Shown here in pieces: positions 8,192 to 16,675 of a DNA stretch of 64,000 nucleotides. Within the stretch, counting starts at the first letter, position 1. Each line of letters opens with the position of its first letter. The position numbers and the translations under genes were made by a program. A model generated the notes under the pieces. It was not told the DNA's origin. It was given only the letters and a program-made list of their open reading frames with translations, and made no database searches. The DNA comes from Collinsella ihumii (GTDB lineage: Bacteria; Actinomycetota; Coriobacteriia; Coriobacteriales; Coriobacteriaceae), in assembly GCF_900046475.1 (NCBI RefSeq), contig NZ_FCOU01000014.1, positions 1 to 64,000 on the forward strand, read 5' to 3'.

Positions 8192-8273
8192 AGGGAAACA
8201 CCGATCAATTCATTCTGCACCGGCCGGCCCCGTGGCGGCCGTCGCGAAAGCAATCGATCGGTGTTTCCCTAGA
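8192..8273. repeat. Inverted repeat of the CTAGGGAAAC/GATCAATTCATTC family
   Basis: CTAGGGAAACACCGATC at 8192 is the reverse complement of GATCGGTGTTTCCCTAG ending near 8273. The two are separated by a GC-rich centre that begins AATTCATTCTGC. Relatives occur at about 1281 and 35815-35850. The right arm supplies the TAG stop of the MIF-like gene. Confidence 0.6.
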
Positions 8274-8619
8274 AGTTGCCTCCGTTCCATCCGAAGTTCG
8301 CGCTTGCGCTGTAGTTGATGTAGATGCGTGCCGGATCGATGCCGAGGGTGCGCGATACGACGGGCGTGATCTGTTCGGTCAAAGCCTCCCATGCGGTCGT
8401 CGGAACCTCGCTGCGGGCGAAGACGCTCACCTCGATATAGGCGGCGGGCTCAGAGTCGTCTCCGGCAAAGAAGGTGGGGACGTTTTCCTCGAACTGGCAC
8501 ATAAGCCACTGTTCGGACTTTCCGGGCACCGCTGAGATAGCCTGGCCGAACGCCTGCTTGAGTTCGACTTGCGCATCGCGGGGGATAGGGGTTGAGGCGT
8601 TGACGCGGATGACGGGCAT
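8269..8619 (-). CDS. MIF-like tautomerase
   Basis: A 116-residue protein of the MIF/D-dopachrome tautomerase family, not the ~60-residue 4-oxalocrotonate type. The N-terminus MPVIRVNASTPIP exposes the catalytic Pro1 after Met removal. The mid-protein EVSVFARSEV and the C-terminus RIYINYSASANFGWNGGNF match the MIF layout (INY...N.GWNG.TF). These enzymes tautomerise enol/keto aromatic pyruvates in vitro, and some are released as cytokine mimics. No signal peptide is seen, as in MIF itself. The start has AAAGGAG nearby. It is divergent from the Nudix gene, and its stop lies in a dispersed repeat arm. Confidence 0.85.
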   Translation of the reverse strand: MPVIRVNASTPIPRDAQVELKQAFGQAISAVPGKSEQWLMCQFEENVPTFFAGDDSEPAAYIEVSVFARSEVPTTAWEALTEQITPVVSRTLGIDPARIYINYSASANFGWNGGNF

Positions 8620-8685
8620 AGCTTCTCCTTTCGAGGTGGATGCATACAATGGGGTTGTACCCATTGTCGATCGCAGGGAGCCGTC

Positions 8686-9207
8686 ATGCCCACACCCGAT
8701 TTCATCGTCCAGCTGCGCAAGAAGATCGGCCATGACCTGCTGTGGCTCATCGGCATCACGGCGTATGTCGAGGACGGTCGCGGGCGCATCCTGATGGGCC
8801 GTCGTGCCGACACGGGCGAATGGGCACTCGTCTACGGCATCAACGAGCCGGGCGAGGAGCCGGCGACGACGGCGGTGCGCGAGGTCCTCGAGGAGACGGG
8901 CGTGGCAGTCGTGGCGGAGGAGCTCGCAAGCGTCAAGGCTTCGAGCCGCGTAATCACCTATGCCAACGGCGACAACACGATGTATCTCGACCTGCTGTTC
9001 GTATGCCGACCGGTCGACGAGAGGCATGCCGAGCCGCGCGCGGGCGATGAGGAGAGCTTGGAGGTCGGTTGGTTTGCGCCCGATGCGCTGCCCGCCCCGC
9101 TTGCCGCCTCGACCGTCGAGCGCCTCGCTTTGGTCCGGGAGTTCTTCGGGCGCCGCGACGCCGGCGATGCCCACGCGCTGTTCTTCGGCGGAGGGGGCGG
9201 CGCCTGA
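8686..9207 (+). CDS. Nudix hydrolase
   Basis: 173 residues with a complete Nudix box (GINEPGEEPATTAVREVLEE, then TGV), which binds Mg2+ for cleavage of nucleoside-diphosphate-linked substrates. The N-terminal segment LLWLIGITAYVEDGRGRILM is the usual first β-strand pair. The specific substrate cannot be told. ATG 8686 follows GGGAG. The Gly-rich end (FFGGGGGGA) runs into the dispersed repeat at 9223. It is transcribed away from the MIF-like gene from a shared ~65-base region. Confidence 0.88.
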   Translation: MPTPDFIVQLRKKIGHDLLWLIGITAYVEDGRGRILMGRRADTGEWALVYGINEPGEEPATTAVREVLEETGVAVVAEELASVKASSRVITYANGDNTMYLDLLFVCRPVDERHAEPRAGDEESLEVGWFAPDALPAPLAASTVERLALVREFFGRRDAGDAHALFFGGGGGA

Positions 9208-9222
9208 TGCGGGTGCGGCCGA

Positions 9223-9343
9223 TCCATCCGATTCGTCCATTCATGAATGAGAAGGTGGGTCAAATAAAAGAATCCTGCGGAAACGTCAAAAAGCCCCCCG
9301 TTCATTCATGAATGAACGGGGGGCTGAGCCTAGCGATCCGAGC
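9223..9343. repeat. Direct repeat copy 1 flanking the adhesin (ATTCATGAATGA family)
   Basis: A ~121-base segment that recurs with few differences at 15512-15633. It runs from TCCATCCGATTCG through two ATTCATGAATGA palindromes to CCTAGCGATCCGAG. It contains the adhesin stop codon and terminator. A diverged copy lies at 63592-63682. Confidence 0.85.
9288..9325 (-). terminator. Terminator of the adhesin gene
   Basis: A perfect 34-base palindrome (AGCCCCCCGTTCATTCA and its complement, 9292-9325) is followed on the minus strand by a U-run (AAAAA on plus at 9288-9292), immediately after the adhesin stop codon. Confidence 0.8.
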
Positions 9344-12300
9344 GACGGCGGTGTCGGATCAGAACGAGGGACCCGCAGGCGATAAGAACGATGCCGCCCG
9401 TGATGAGCAAGATGAAATGCAAGGGAGACACAGGGTCCGAGGTCTTTGCGAGCTCATCTGGGCCGTTGGCCTCAGGCGGGGCGTCGGTCCCGGTCGGCGT
9501 CTCGGGGTCCGCAGGTGTTGTCGGGGCGGGCGGCGTGTCGGGGGAGCTGGGGGAGTCGGGCGATTCCGGTGCCACGGGCTCTTCTGGGGATTCCGGCGTG
9601 CTTGGCCCGTCGGGCGTGTCCGGTGTGTCCGGAGAATCGGGCGATTCGGGCGTATCGGGAGACTCCGGGCTGCCCGGCTCGTCAGGGGAGTCCGGCGTGT
9701 CGGGTGTATCCGGTGACACCGGCGTATCGGGGTCGATCGGTGTGTCAGGGGTCTCCGGCGCGTGAGCGGTGCGGTTCTCGAACACGATGCCCGAGCAGGG
9801 TAGCCATGGGCCGTCCCCCGCGTCGCCGTCGCGAACGGAGTATGCCGCATGGACGTCGAGCGTGCCGTCGTCGGCCGACTCGCCGGTGAGTTCTGCCCGG
9901 TAGACGCGCGTGTCGTAGACGATGCCTTGCTCCGGGTCCTCAGGGATATTCTCGCGAACGATGAACGTTCTGTGCACCGAGCTGCCGACGGGGGCGTTCA
10001 GCTCGAAAGGTCCAAACGCGATACCCCCTTCCTCGTCGTTGTACGAGGTGAGCACAGGTCCGATCTCCTCTCCGTTCGCATCGACTTCCTGCAGGGTGAA
10101 GGCGAAGGCGCCTGCGGCGGGGGCCTTGCCGTCGAGGGTCTTGGTCCCTTCGATGGGGACCGACTCGCTTGTCGTACGATAGCGGTTCTCGAATGCCGCC
10201 GCCATCGGCTCGCCCTCATGCGATGTGGTCACGCGAGCCGACAGCGCGCCCTTGCTGTTGGCGGTGACGTCGACGCGCACGTCGAACGCACGCTCGTCGT
10301 ACACTACGCCGGGCTCGGGGTCTGCCGGGACGGCCTGCCGCACCGAATAGGAGTAGGTTCCCGGCTTCCTATAGGTGAGCTGCGGAAACGCGAGGTCGGA
10401 GGCGACGCCGTCCGGTGAGGCGGCGCTGGACGCGGATGCCGGCTCGCCGTCGACGGTCACGGGGTCTCCCTGTTCGTCAAAGAGCCGGTAGGTAAACTCC
10501 CCGTCTTGTTGCGCGCGCCCGAACAGAGTGGAGGAGGCGGGAACGGAGGCCGCGGCCGCCTCGTACTCCTTGACGTTGGTGAAGGAGAGCGTCGCGGTGC
10601 CGTTTGGGTCGAGGGCCGCCGTCTGCTCCAAGGCGGGAGAGGTGGCGTATCCGAAGTCGGCCTCGTCGCGCTGCGCGACGGTGACCGAGCCCCCGGCGGG
10701 CAGGGCTGAGATCTGCATGGTCCCGCTGCCCGCTATCTCGAGCGCGGCGTACCCGTTATCGAACACGAGGGCGGGGCTTCCATCGGGCATGGTCCCCCTC
10801 GAGCCGTCGGCGGGTTCGGCGGCACCCTCCGCGCGCCATGCGAAGGCGCCGGACACGGGCGCGCCGGTGGCCGTCAGGGCGTGGACGGTGTAGAGGAAGC
10901 GCTGGCCCGCCTGCGCATCGTCGAGCGCCGCCTGTCCCTCGACGCTGTTCGAGACGGCAAGGGTTCCGTACAGGTCGCGGACGTTGACGGCGAAAACCGG
11001 CGTGACCCCGCCGCTCGCGAGCGTTCCCTCATAGGGGTTCTGCTGGGCGCCGCTTTCGATATCCGGTCGGCTCCCCAGGTAGATGCGGTATCCTGCGTCC
11101 TCGAGGGCGCGGGCGTCGAGCTCTTCGACGGAAAACGCCATGCTCGGGGCAAGGCCCTCGATCACGACGCCCGTTCCGTGCGCGATGTTCTCGACGACCG
11201 CTCGCCCGTCATCGGTGCCCGAGACGCGCTCGAAGCGCAGGCGCTCCTCGACGGCGTCCTGGGAGGAGGCGTATCGCGTGGACTGCAAGACGACCTCGGT
11301 GTCTGTCGCCAGTTTGGCGGCGAACAGGTTTTTCAGCGTGACAGCGAACGAGAACGATCTGTCCGTCTCGAGCGCGTTGCCGGCGCCGACCTCCGCGATG
11401 CCGAGCGCGCCGGTGGCATTGATGTTGGCGAAGGTCGCCTGAGCGGGCTCGTCGCCGATGGTCCCCGTCGCGCCGGACTGCAGGGCGAGATAGCCTTCCG
11501 CTGCGTAGTCCTGCTCCGCGATGCGATACGCCGTCCCCTGTGGGATGTCGTCGGCGACGAGGGTCTGGCCGTCCGCGAGCTCAAAGGAGAAGGAGCCTCC
11601 CTGCAGCTCTGCGGTACGGCTTTCGCCCTCGCCAGCGCCCTCGATGCGGTAGGAGACCGTGCCCGAAAGCGGTGCGCCCGCGGCATCGGTCAGCGTCGCG
11701 GTGAAGGCGAAGGCGCGCCCCGCCTCGCCGCCCACGGTGTGCTTGGCGACTTCAAGCGAGCCGTACGCCCAGCGCTCGTTGGTGAAGGCCAGCACGTCGT
11801 GCTGCCCGTCGTGCTCGATGAGGCCCGATGTCGGGTCTCCGCCGGCATCCTCTTCGTCCGCCGCGGAGCTCGTCTTGTCGATATGGACCGTGTGGCCGGC
11901 CGGATCGGTCTCCTCGACGGCGTAGGCGATGCCGAGCGGAATGCCGGACAGCGTGAGGCGCTGCCGGTCCGCCAGCGCGAACGGCGATCCGTCCTCCTGC
12001 GTCACGCTGCCGTCGTCCGCGACCGCGGCGATACCCGACGCCCGGGCCCGTCCGTCAAGCTCATAGGGAATCGACGAGGGAAGGGGGAGGCCGTCTTCGC
12101 GCGTCAACCTCACCAAGAAGGGGAACGCGCGGGCCGTGTCGCCGTCGTTGCCGGTGACCGATTTGGAGATCACGATGCGCCCCGAGGTGGGGACGTTCGT
12201 GAAGCTGACGACCGTCTTATCCTGGACGACGGCCCCCTCCGCGACGGTTCCGGTCTCCTGCGTGGGGCCCTGCGCGCCCACGGTCGTGGCGTGCGAGCAC

Positions 12301-15300
12301 TGCCAGGTCGAGCCGTCCTTTGCGGGCAGCTCCTCGATGCGATACCCGGTGCCCGCGGGGAGATCCGCGATCGTGGCGCTGGCCCCGTCCGTTAGCGTCA
12401 GATCGAACGAGCCGTTGTCGAGCGGCGTGATCTGCGGATCGTGCGTGACGGGATCGGTGCAGACCACGGGGCCCGCAAGCACCGCGCCGGCTTCGGTCGT
12501 GAACGTGATGCGGAATCTGCACGCGCCCTGGCCACCATCGCCCGATGAGCCCGCGGCGCGCACGTGCACCTCGACCGTGAGATCGCCGGAACCCTGGGCG
12601 GAAGGCAGGGCAAGGGCGCCGTTATTTCCCATCTGCGCTGCAAGCCGCGTCTGGCCGCCCTCATGGGCCTGCACGGCGAGCTTTGTCACGTACGGGGCGG
12701 ACCCGGTGAGATTGGGCGCCTTGTCGCTCGACCCGATGGTCTCGGCAGCGCGGAATCGGGGCGTTCCGGCGGCGACGCAGACCTGGCCGTCGTCATCCGT
12801 GAAATAGGGGGTGGTGCCGTCTTCGGCAGCCGCGATCGCAACGTAGGGGATGATGCGCTGCTCGACGGTGGCCTCAGCCTCCCCGTCGGGGTCGATATGG
12901 GATGCGCTGTAGACCGTGCGCATGAAGTAATACGTCGCTCCCGCCTCGGGCAGGGAGGTGAGGGGGATGAGGTCGTCTGCCTGCGGCGGGTTGCCGCCGT
13001 CTGTGGATGCGCCCGGTGCCAGGGCGAACAGGGGCGTGGGCTCGGTGAAGGCGTAGTACGCATTGGTGGGCGCGACGTATGCTGCGGCGGTGCAGCCGGC
13101 CGCGGCATGCTCAGGACCGTCTTCCAGGGAGAACGAACCCGCGTAGACCAGCCTCGAGCCGCCGCCGGAGTGCTGCGGCCGCTCGCCCAGAGCCTCGGAG
13201 AGCTCGTCGTCGGATACGGTTTCTCCCGCGTCGATGCGGTCGAGCAGGCCACTCACGCGCTCGGTGGGTGCCACCTCGTAGACCAGGCGGATCGGGTAGG
13301 TTTCCTCAGGGTCCTCGAGCGCCATGGTTGCCTTGCCGTCGGCATGCACGGTCACGCTCGCGCGCCGTGCCGGCAGCGCGTCGGTGGGAACAGAGGCGAG
13401 CACCGTCTGGCGGCCGGTCTCCAGGTCGGTCTCCACCATGACGATGACGTCGTAGAGCGCGATGTCGCCGCCGGTGTACTGGTTCGGGAGGTTACCGATG
13501 AAAAACCACGTCTCGCACACGGCGGTCGCGCCGGCGTCGCGCGCGGCCTCGATGCGGCTTTTGACGTCGGCAGGAGCCGCATCCGCCCAATCTCCCTGCC
13601 GGACGGCATCGACTTCGGCGGTCGTGGCGAACGTGTAGGGCGCGCTGCCGTGCGCGACCATATGGTGCTCGGCGTCGACGTACCACGACGCGCGGTTCGA
13701 GAAGTCCCCTGCACCGCGATAGGCGAACTGGCCGTCGGAGAACGCGTCGAAGAAGAGGTTGTAGGCGTCGTACCCCAGGCCGTAGCGCTCGTTGACCGTG
13801 TCGACAAGGTAGGCGTACTCGTGCGTGGCCTCGATGTCCCACGGGTCGCTCATGCTGATCGTGACCGCCTGGGCGGCAAGCGCACCGTCGAGCAGGTGCG
13901 TTCCGTACACGATGCCCTTCATGGACGAGACGTTCATGCCGGCGCCGATGCGGTCCTCTACGGTCAGGCGGCTTTCTCCCCATCGCGCACCGGCGGTGTC
14001 CGCAGGGGAGGGCGAGGTGTACTCGATGTCCAGCATGCGGTTTATTGCGGAGTTGAACGCCCAGGAGATGGCGGACGCGCTGTGGGCGGAGAAGAACTCG
14101 TCGACGCAGCTCAGGGCGTAGCCGTCCGCGCTGTCGAGCAGATCGGGGAGGCACGGCAGGTCCACGGTATTTGCGACGAGACCCGAGGTGCTCGAGCCGA
14201 AGAGGTCGAGCGACACGGTTGCGTCCCCGCGCGCGGCGGCGTCCGCGTAAGCGCGGGCGGATTGGGCCATGTTGTGCGCGAGGTCGACGCCCGTGGCGGC
14301 TCCCGATCCGGGGAGGGAGGCGGTTCGCTGCGCCTCGGCCGTCTGCAGCAGGTATTCGACGGTCGCGGTGGCGTCGAGTCCCGTCGTGTACAGCGCGAGA
14401 TCTCGCCCCGTCGGCTTCCAAGCGTCCTCGATGCGACGCCGCTGCGCGCGTACGGTGAGCAGCGTGGCCATCATCGCGTCGGTGCCGTAGCCGTTCTCGC
14501 GCGTGTTGGGCAGCGGGCCCAGAAAGCCGGTCGTGTCGCCGGTATAGGAGGGAGGATCGGCCAGGTCGACATGGGCCATCGGCGGCGTCTGCACGCCCAT
14601 GAGGACGAGCTCGGGCTTCCGTTCGGCCGCATGCGCGTCGCCTGCCGCCTGAACGAGCAGGTCGCCTGCGATGCGGACCGCCCGCTGGAAGTAGGATCCG
14701 CTGCGCAGCTGCATCGATGTCGTGCGGGACCCATGGTCCGCGCGGGCGTTGACCAGAAGCGCGGGCGTCGTCGCCGCGCCGCGCGGTGCGAACGACACGT
14801 AGCGGCCATCGCTGTCGGGCGTGTAGGTGTCGAGCGGCATGAGCGTGGCGACATCGGCGGAATATCCCACGACGGCGATGCGCGTGGGCACCGCCGCGCC
14901 CTCGTTCTCCGCCATGAGGCGGGCGATCGCCACGTTGAGCGCGTCGGCGAGGTAGGCCCCCTGCGGGCGTCCGCCGTAGGTCATGTCGGCGAGCATGCCG
15001 TTGGTGCTCACGACGAACACCACGTCGTGGGCCAGGGCGTTTTCGTGCCGGACCGACACCGCCGAGGAGAGTGCCGAGAGGCTGACCAGAAACCCGCGCG
15101 CCTCGTCGTCGAGCCGGGCGGGAACGCCGGATGCGTTCGCCTCGTCGGTCGATCCGTATACGGTCTTGTCGACCCAGATCCTTCCGGCCTGCTCGGAGGA
15201 GAACGACAGGCCGTCGTCGCCCGCCTCGAACAGCGCGCTCCATGCGTCCGATGTGTTGGGGTCGACGATCTTGGCTATCGCTGACGATTGCCCTGCCTGC

Positions 15301-15368
15301 GCTGCGGTCGGTATGAGCAGCGCCAGGGCAGCGGTGATGAGAAGCGCGATACGGGCGAGACGGTGCAT
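9330..15368 (-). CDS. Giant wall-anchored adhesin/pilin-like surface protein
   Basis: About 2012 residues. A signal peptide (HRLARIALLITAALALLIPTAAQA) leads into a ~450-residue region with von Willebrand A-like features (AHDVVFVVSTNGMLADMTYG, TRIAVVGYSADVATL). From about 1080 to 1500 there are several CnaB/SpaA-type β-modules, each with an AFAFTATLT-like strand and a closing E motif (YRIEE, YAVEETDPAGH). Two FctA/Spy0128-like modules follow (~1640-1860; KPGTYSYSVRQ with DERAFDVRVDV). Next is a Pro/Asp/Ser repeat stalk (~1868-1965), an LPXTG-like sorting motif LAKTS near 1973, a membrane helix and an RHRRRSDR tail. Isopeptide-stabilised display on the cell wall is the likely fate; no sortase gene is in the window. 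ATG 15368 with GAGG is preferred over TTG 15383. Direct repeats flank the gene. Confidence 0.85.
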   Translation of the reverse strand: MHRLARIALLITAALALLIPTAAQAGQSSAIAKIVDPNTSDAWSALFEAGDDGLSFSSEQAGRIWVDKTVYGSTDEANASGVPARLDDEARGFLVSLSALSSAVSVRHENALAHDVVFVVSTNGMLADMTYGGRPQGAYLADALNVAIARLMAENEGAAVPTRIAVVGYSADVATLMPLDTYTPDSDGRYVSFAPRGAATTPALLVNARADHGSRTTSMQLRSGSYFQRAVRIAGDLLVQAAGDAHAAERKPELVLMGVQTPPMAHVDLADPPSYTGDTTGFLGPLPNTRENGYGTDAMMATLLTVRAQRRRIEDAWKPTGRDLALYTTGLDATATVEYLLQTAEAQRTASLPGSGAATGVDLAHNMAQSARAYADAAARGDATVSLDLFGSSTSGLVANTVDLPCLPDLLDSADGYALSCVDEFFSAHSASAISWAFNSAINRMLDIEYTSPSPADTAGARWGESRLTVEDRIGAGMNVSSMKGIVYGTHLLDGALAAQAVTISMSDPWDIEATHEYAYLVDTVNERYGLGYDAYNLFFDAFSDGQFAYRGAGDFSNRASWYVDAEHHMVAHGSAPYTFATTAEVDAVRQGDWADAAPADVKSRIEAARDAGATAVCETWFFIGNLPNQYTGGDIALYDVIVMVETDLETGRQTVLASVPTDALPARRASVTVHADGKATMALEDPEETYPIRLVYEVAPTERVSGLLDRIDAGETVSDDELSEALGERPQHSGGGSRLVYAGSFSLEDGPEHAAAGCTAAAYVAPTNAYYAFTEPTPLFALAPGASTDGGNPPQADDLIPLTSLPEAGATYYFMRTVYSASHIDPDGEAEATVEQRIIPYVAIAAAEDGTTPYFTDDDGQVCVAAGTPRFRAAETIGSSDKAPNLTGSAPYVTKLAVQAHEGGQTRLAAQMGNNGALALPSAQGSGDLTVEVHVRAAGSSGDGGQGACRFRITFTTEAGAVLAGPVVCTDPVTHDPQITPLDNGSFDLTLTDGASATIADLPAGTGYRIEELPAKDGSTWQCSHATTVGAQGPTQETGTVAEGAVVQDKTVVSFTNVPTSGRIVISKSVTGNDGDTARAFPFLVRLTREDGLPLPSSIPYELDGRARASGIAAVADDGSVTQEDGSPFALADRQRLTLSGIPLGIAYAVEETDPAGHTVHIDKTSSAADEEDAGGDPTSGLIEHDGQHDVLAFTNERWAYGSLEVAKHTVGGEAGRAFAFTATLTDAAGAPLSGTVSYRIEGAGEGESRTAELQGGSFSFELADGQTLVADDIPQGTAYRIAEQDYAAEGYLALQSGATGTIGDEPAQATFANINATGALGIAEVGAGNALETDRSFSFAVTLKNLFAAKLATDTEVVLQSTRYASSQDAVEERLRFERVSGTDDGRAVVENIAHGTGVVIEGLAPSMAFSVEELDARALEDAGYRIYLGSRPDIESGAQQNPYEGTLASGGVTPVFAVNVRDLYGTLAVSNSVEGQAALDDAQAGQRFLYTVHALTATGAPVSGAFAWRAEGAAEPADGSRGTMPDGSPALVFDNGYAALEIAGSGTMQISALPAGGSVTVAQRDEADFGYATSPALEQTAALDPNGTATLSFTNVKEYEAAAASVPASSTLFGRAQQDGEFTYRLFDEQGDPVTVDGEPASASSAASPDGVASDLAFPQLTYRKPGTYSYSVRQAVPADPEPGVVYDERAFDVRVDVTANSKGALSARVTTSHEGEPMAAAFENRYRTTSESVPIEGTKTLDGKAPAAGAFAFTLQEVDANGEEIGPVLTSYNDEEGGIAFGPFELNAPVGSSVHRTFIVRENIPEDPEQGIVYDTRVYRAELTGESADDGTLDVHAAYSVRDGDAGDGPWLPCSGIVFENRTAHAPETPDTPIDPDTPVSPDTPDTPDSPDEPGSPESPDTPESPDSPDTPDTPDGPSTPESPEEPVAPESPDSPSSPDTPPAPTTPADPETPTGTDAPPEANGPDELAKTSDPVSPLHFILLITGGIVLIACGSLVLIRHRRRSDR

Positions 15369-15826
15369 GGATCCTCGATTCAAGGGGAAGGGCAGTTGCT
15401 CGCCCTTTACCCGTCTGTCCCCTTACGATTTCCTTAGCGCCCCTTAACTTATGCGATCGGTCCCTGGCCGTCGCAGACGGCCCCATGCGCTACGAGATAC
15501 GCTTTTCCATGTCCATCCGATTCGTTCATTCATGAATGAGCAGATGGGTTAAATAAATAATTCCTGCGGAAACGTCAAAAAGCCCCCCGCTCATTCATGA
15601 ATGAGCGGGGGGGCTGGGCCTAGCGACCCGAGCTGGGTTGCTTGGGGACGGGTTCGTTTCAACCCATTCGGCTGCCTCCGCGGCCCCTGCGGGCCGGAAC
15701 GGAAGCGTCCCGCCGCCCGTCACCGCTCCGCACTTTTTCATGAACGCGGAGGGCCCCGTATCCACGGTGGGGGTGCGGCAGGAATCCTGGAGCGCTGGGG
15801 CGGGCACGGAGGTGCATGGCACCCCG
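15369..15826. other. Repeat-rich intergenic stretch
   Basis: It holds the adhesin promoter side, the second ~120-base direct repeat (15512-15633), and one arm of the TTGGGGACGGGTTCGTTTCA repeat family (about 15640-15665) that recurs at 31.7 and 51.9 kb. No gene is supported. Confidence 0.6.
15512..15633. repeat. Direct repeat copy 2 flanking the adhesin
   Basis: Same order and orientation as 9223-9343: TCCATCCGATTCG, ATTCATGAATGAG, CCTGCGGAAACGTCAAAAAG, the GC-rich palindrome and CCTAGCGACCCGAG. Differences are a handful of substitutions and one-base indels. Confidence 0.85.
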
Positions 15827-16366
15827 CTATGACACGCGCTTCTCCATGATGTAGTCGTCCATGATGTATCCCTCGCCGATGTCGGTTTCGACGGCGTCGA
15901 TGGTCGCGAATCCCTTGCCCTCGTACGCGCGGATGCCGAGCTCGTTGCCCTTGTTGACCGTGAGGTACATGGCATCGAGCCCGCGCGTTCGGCACAGGTC
16001 CTCGTAAAACGCGATGACCGCGCTCGCGAAGTGCTTGCCGCGCTCGGGGGCAAGCAGGTAGATCTTGCTTATGAAGAACCGGTTGGTTTCCGCCTCGACA
16101 TGCCCTCCCGTGTAGCCGACGATACGGTTGTCGTCTGCCGCGCGAACGAACCAGTATTCGTAGGCGTGCTCGGCCATGTCGCGCGTGATGGCGGGCAGGC
16201 TCTGGAACTGCTCGATCATGTACTCGGTCTGGGCCTCGCCCAGATATGCCGGCCAGTATTCCCGCCAGATGGTGCCGGCGAGCTCGGCGAGCGCGCGCGT
16301 CTGCTCCGGCGTTTCCACGCGCTCGAACCGGGCGCGACCGTCCGGCGATGCCGTCGTGCTCTCCAT
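15827..16366 (-). CDS. GNAT-family N-acetyltransferase
   Basis: 179 residues. The C-terminal two-thirds has the GNAT fold order: WFVRAADDNRIVGYTGGHVE, then ISKIYLLAPERGKHFASAVI (the acetyl-CoA loop, here ERGKHF in place of the canonical RGxGxG), and LTVNKGNELGIRAYEGKGF (motif B). The acceptor is unknown. ATG 16366 has GAGAGGAG upstream on the minus strand; a longer in-frame extension upstream runs through a palindromic repeat and is rejected. It stands alone between repeat blocks. Confidence 0.85.
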   Translation of the reverse strand: MESTTASPDGRARFERVETPEQTRALAELAGTIWREYWPAYLGEAQTEYMIEQFQSLPAITRDMAEHAYEYWFVRAADDNRIVGYTGGHVEAETNRFFISKIYLLAPERGKHFASAVIAFYEDLCRTRGLDAMYLTVNKGNELGIRAYEGKGFATIDAVETDIGEGYIMDDYIMEKRVS

Positions 16367-16450
16367 AGCGCTCCTCTCGTGTTGATGATTCAAGTGTACG
16401 CCTCTCGGGAACCGCGGGCCAATTCGCCCCTCCCTCAACTTTGCTCGGAT

Positions 16451-16574
16451 CGACGGTACGCATATGGCACGTCGGCCCATCCACGGTACGCTATAGGCAC
16501 GTTTTCGGGCGAAAAACGTGCCTATAGCGTACCGTGGATGGAGCGGCGTGCCTATAGCGTACCGTGGGTGGGCC
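16451..16574. repeat. Composite palindromic repeat, GTACGC-ATAGGCACG family (copy 1)
   Basis: The inner hairpin 16477-16541 has arms CCATCCACGGTACGCTATAG... and their complement, closed by a GAAAAACG-type apex. Outer imperfect copies of the arms lie on both sides (CGACGGTACGCATATGGCAC and CCTATAGCGTACCGTGGGTG). The same composite design recurs at 35646-35780 and 63405-63527. Confidence 0.8.
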
Positions 16575-16675
16575 GTCTGTGTCGTCCCGCGGGGTTCGTG
16601 CGCCCTTGATCAATGCATCCCCGGTGCACAATGGGGTATCGTGGTCACAAGGCAGGACGAGGAATGGGGTACGTC

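Noticed and set aside
7975-8193. 72-codon frame downstream of the oxidoreductase promoter region
   Set aside because: It overlaps a minus-strand terminator hairpin and has low-complexity content with no start signal.
9391-9765. Gly/Ser/Val repeat protein on the plus strand opposite the adhesin stalk
   Set aside because: It is the complement of the Pro/Asp/Ser stalk repeat and has no ribosome-binding site.
15601-15849. Short frames in the repeat block after the adhesin
   Set aside because: They run through dispersed repeats and have no consistent start or similarity.
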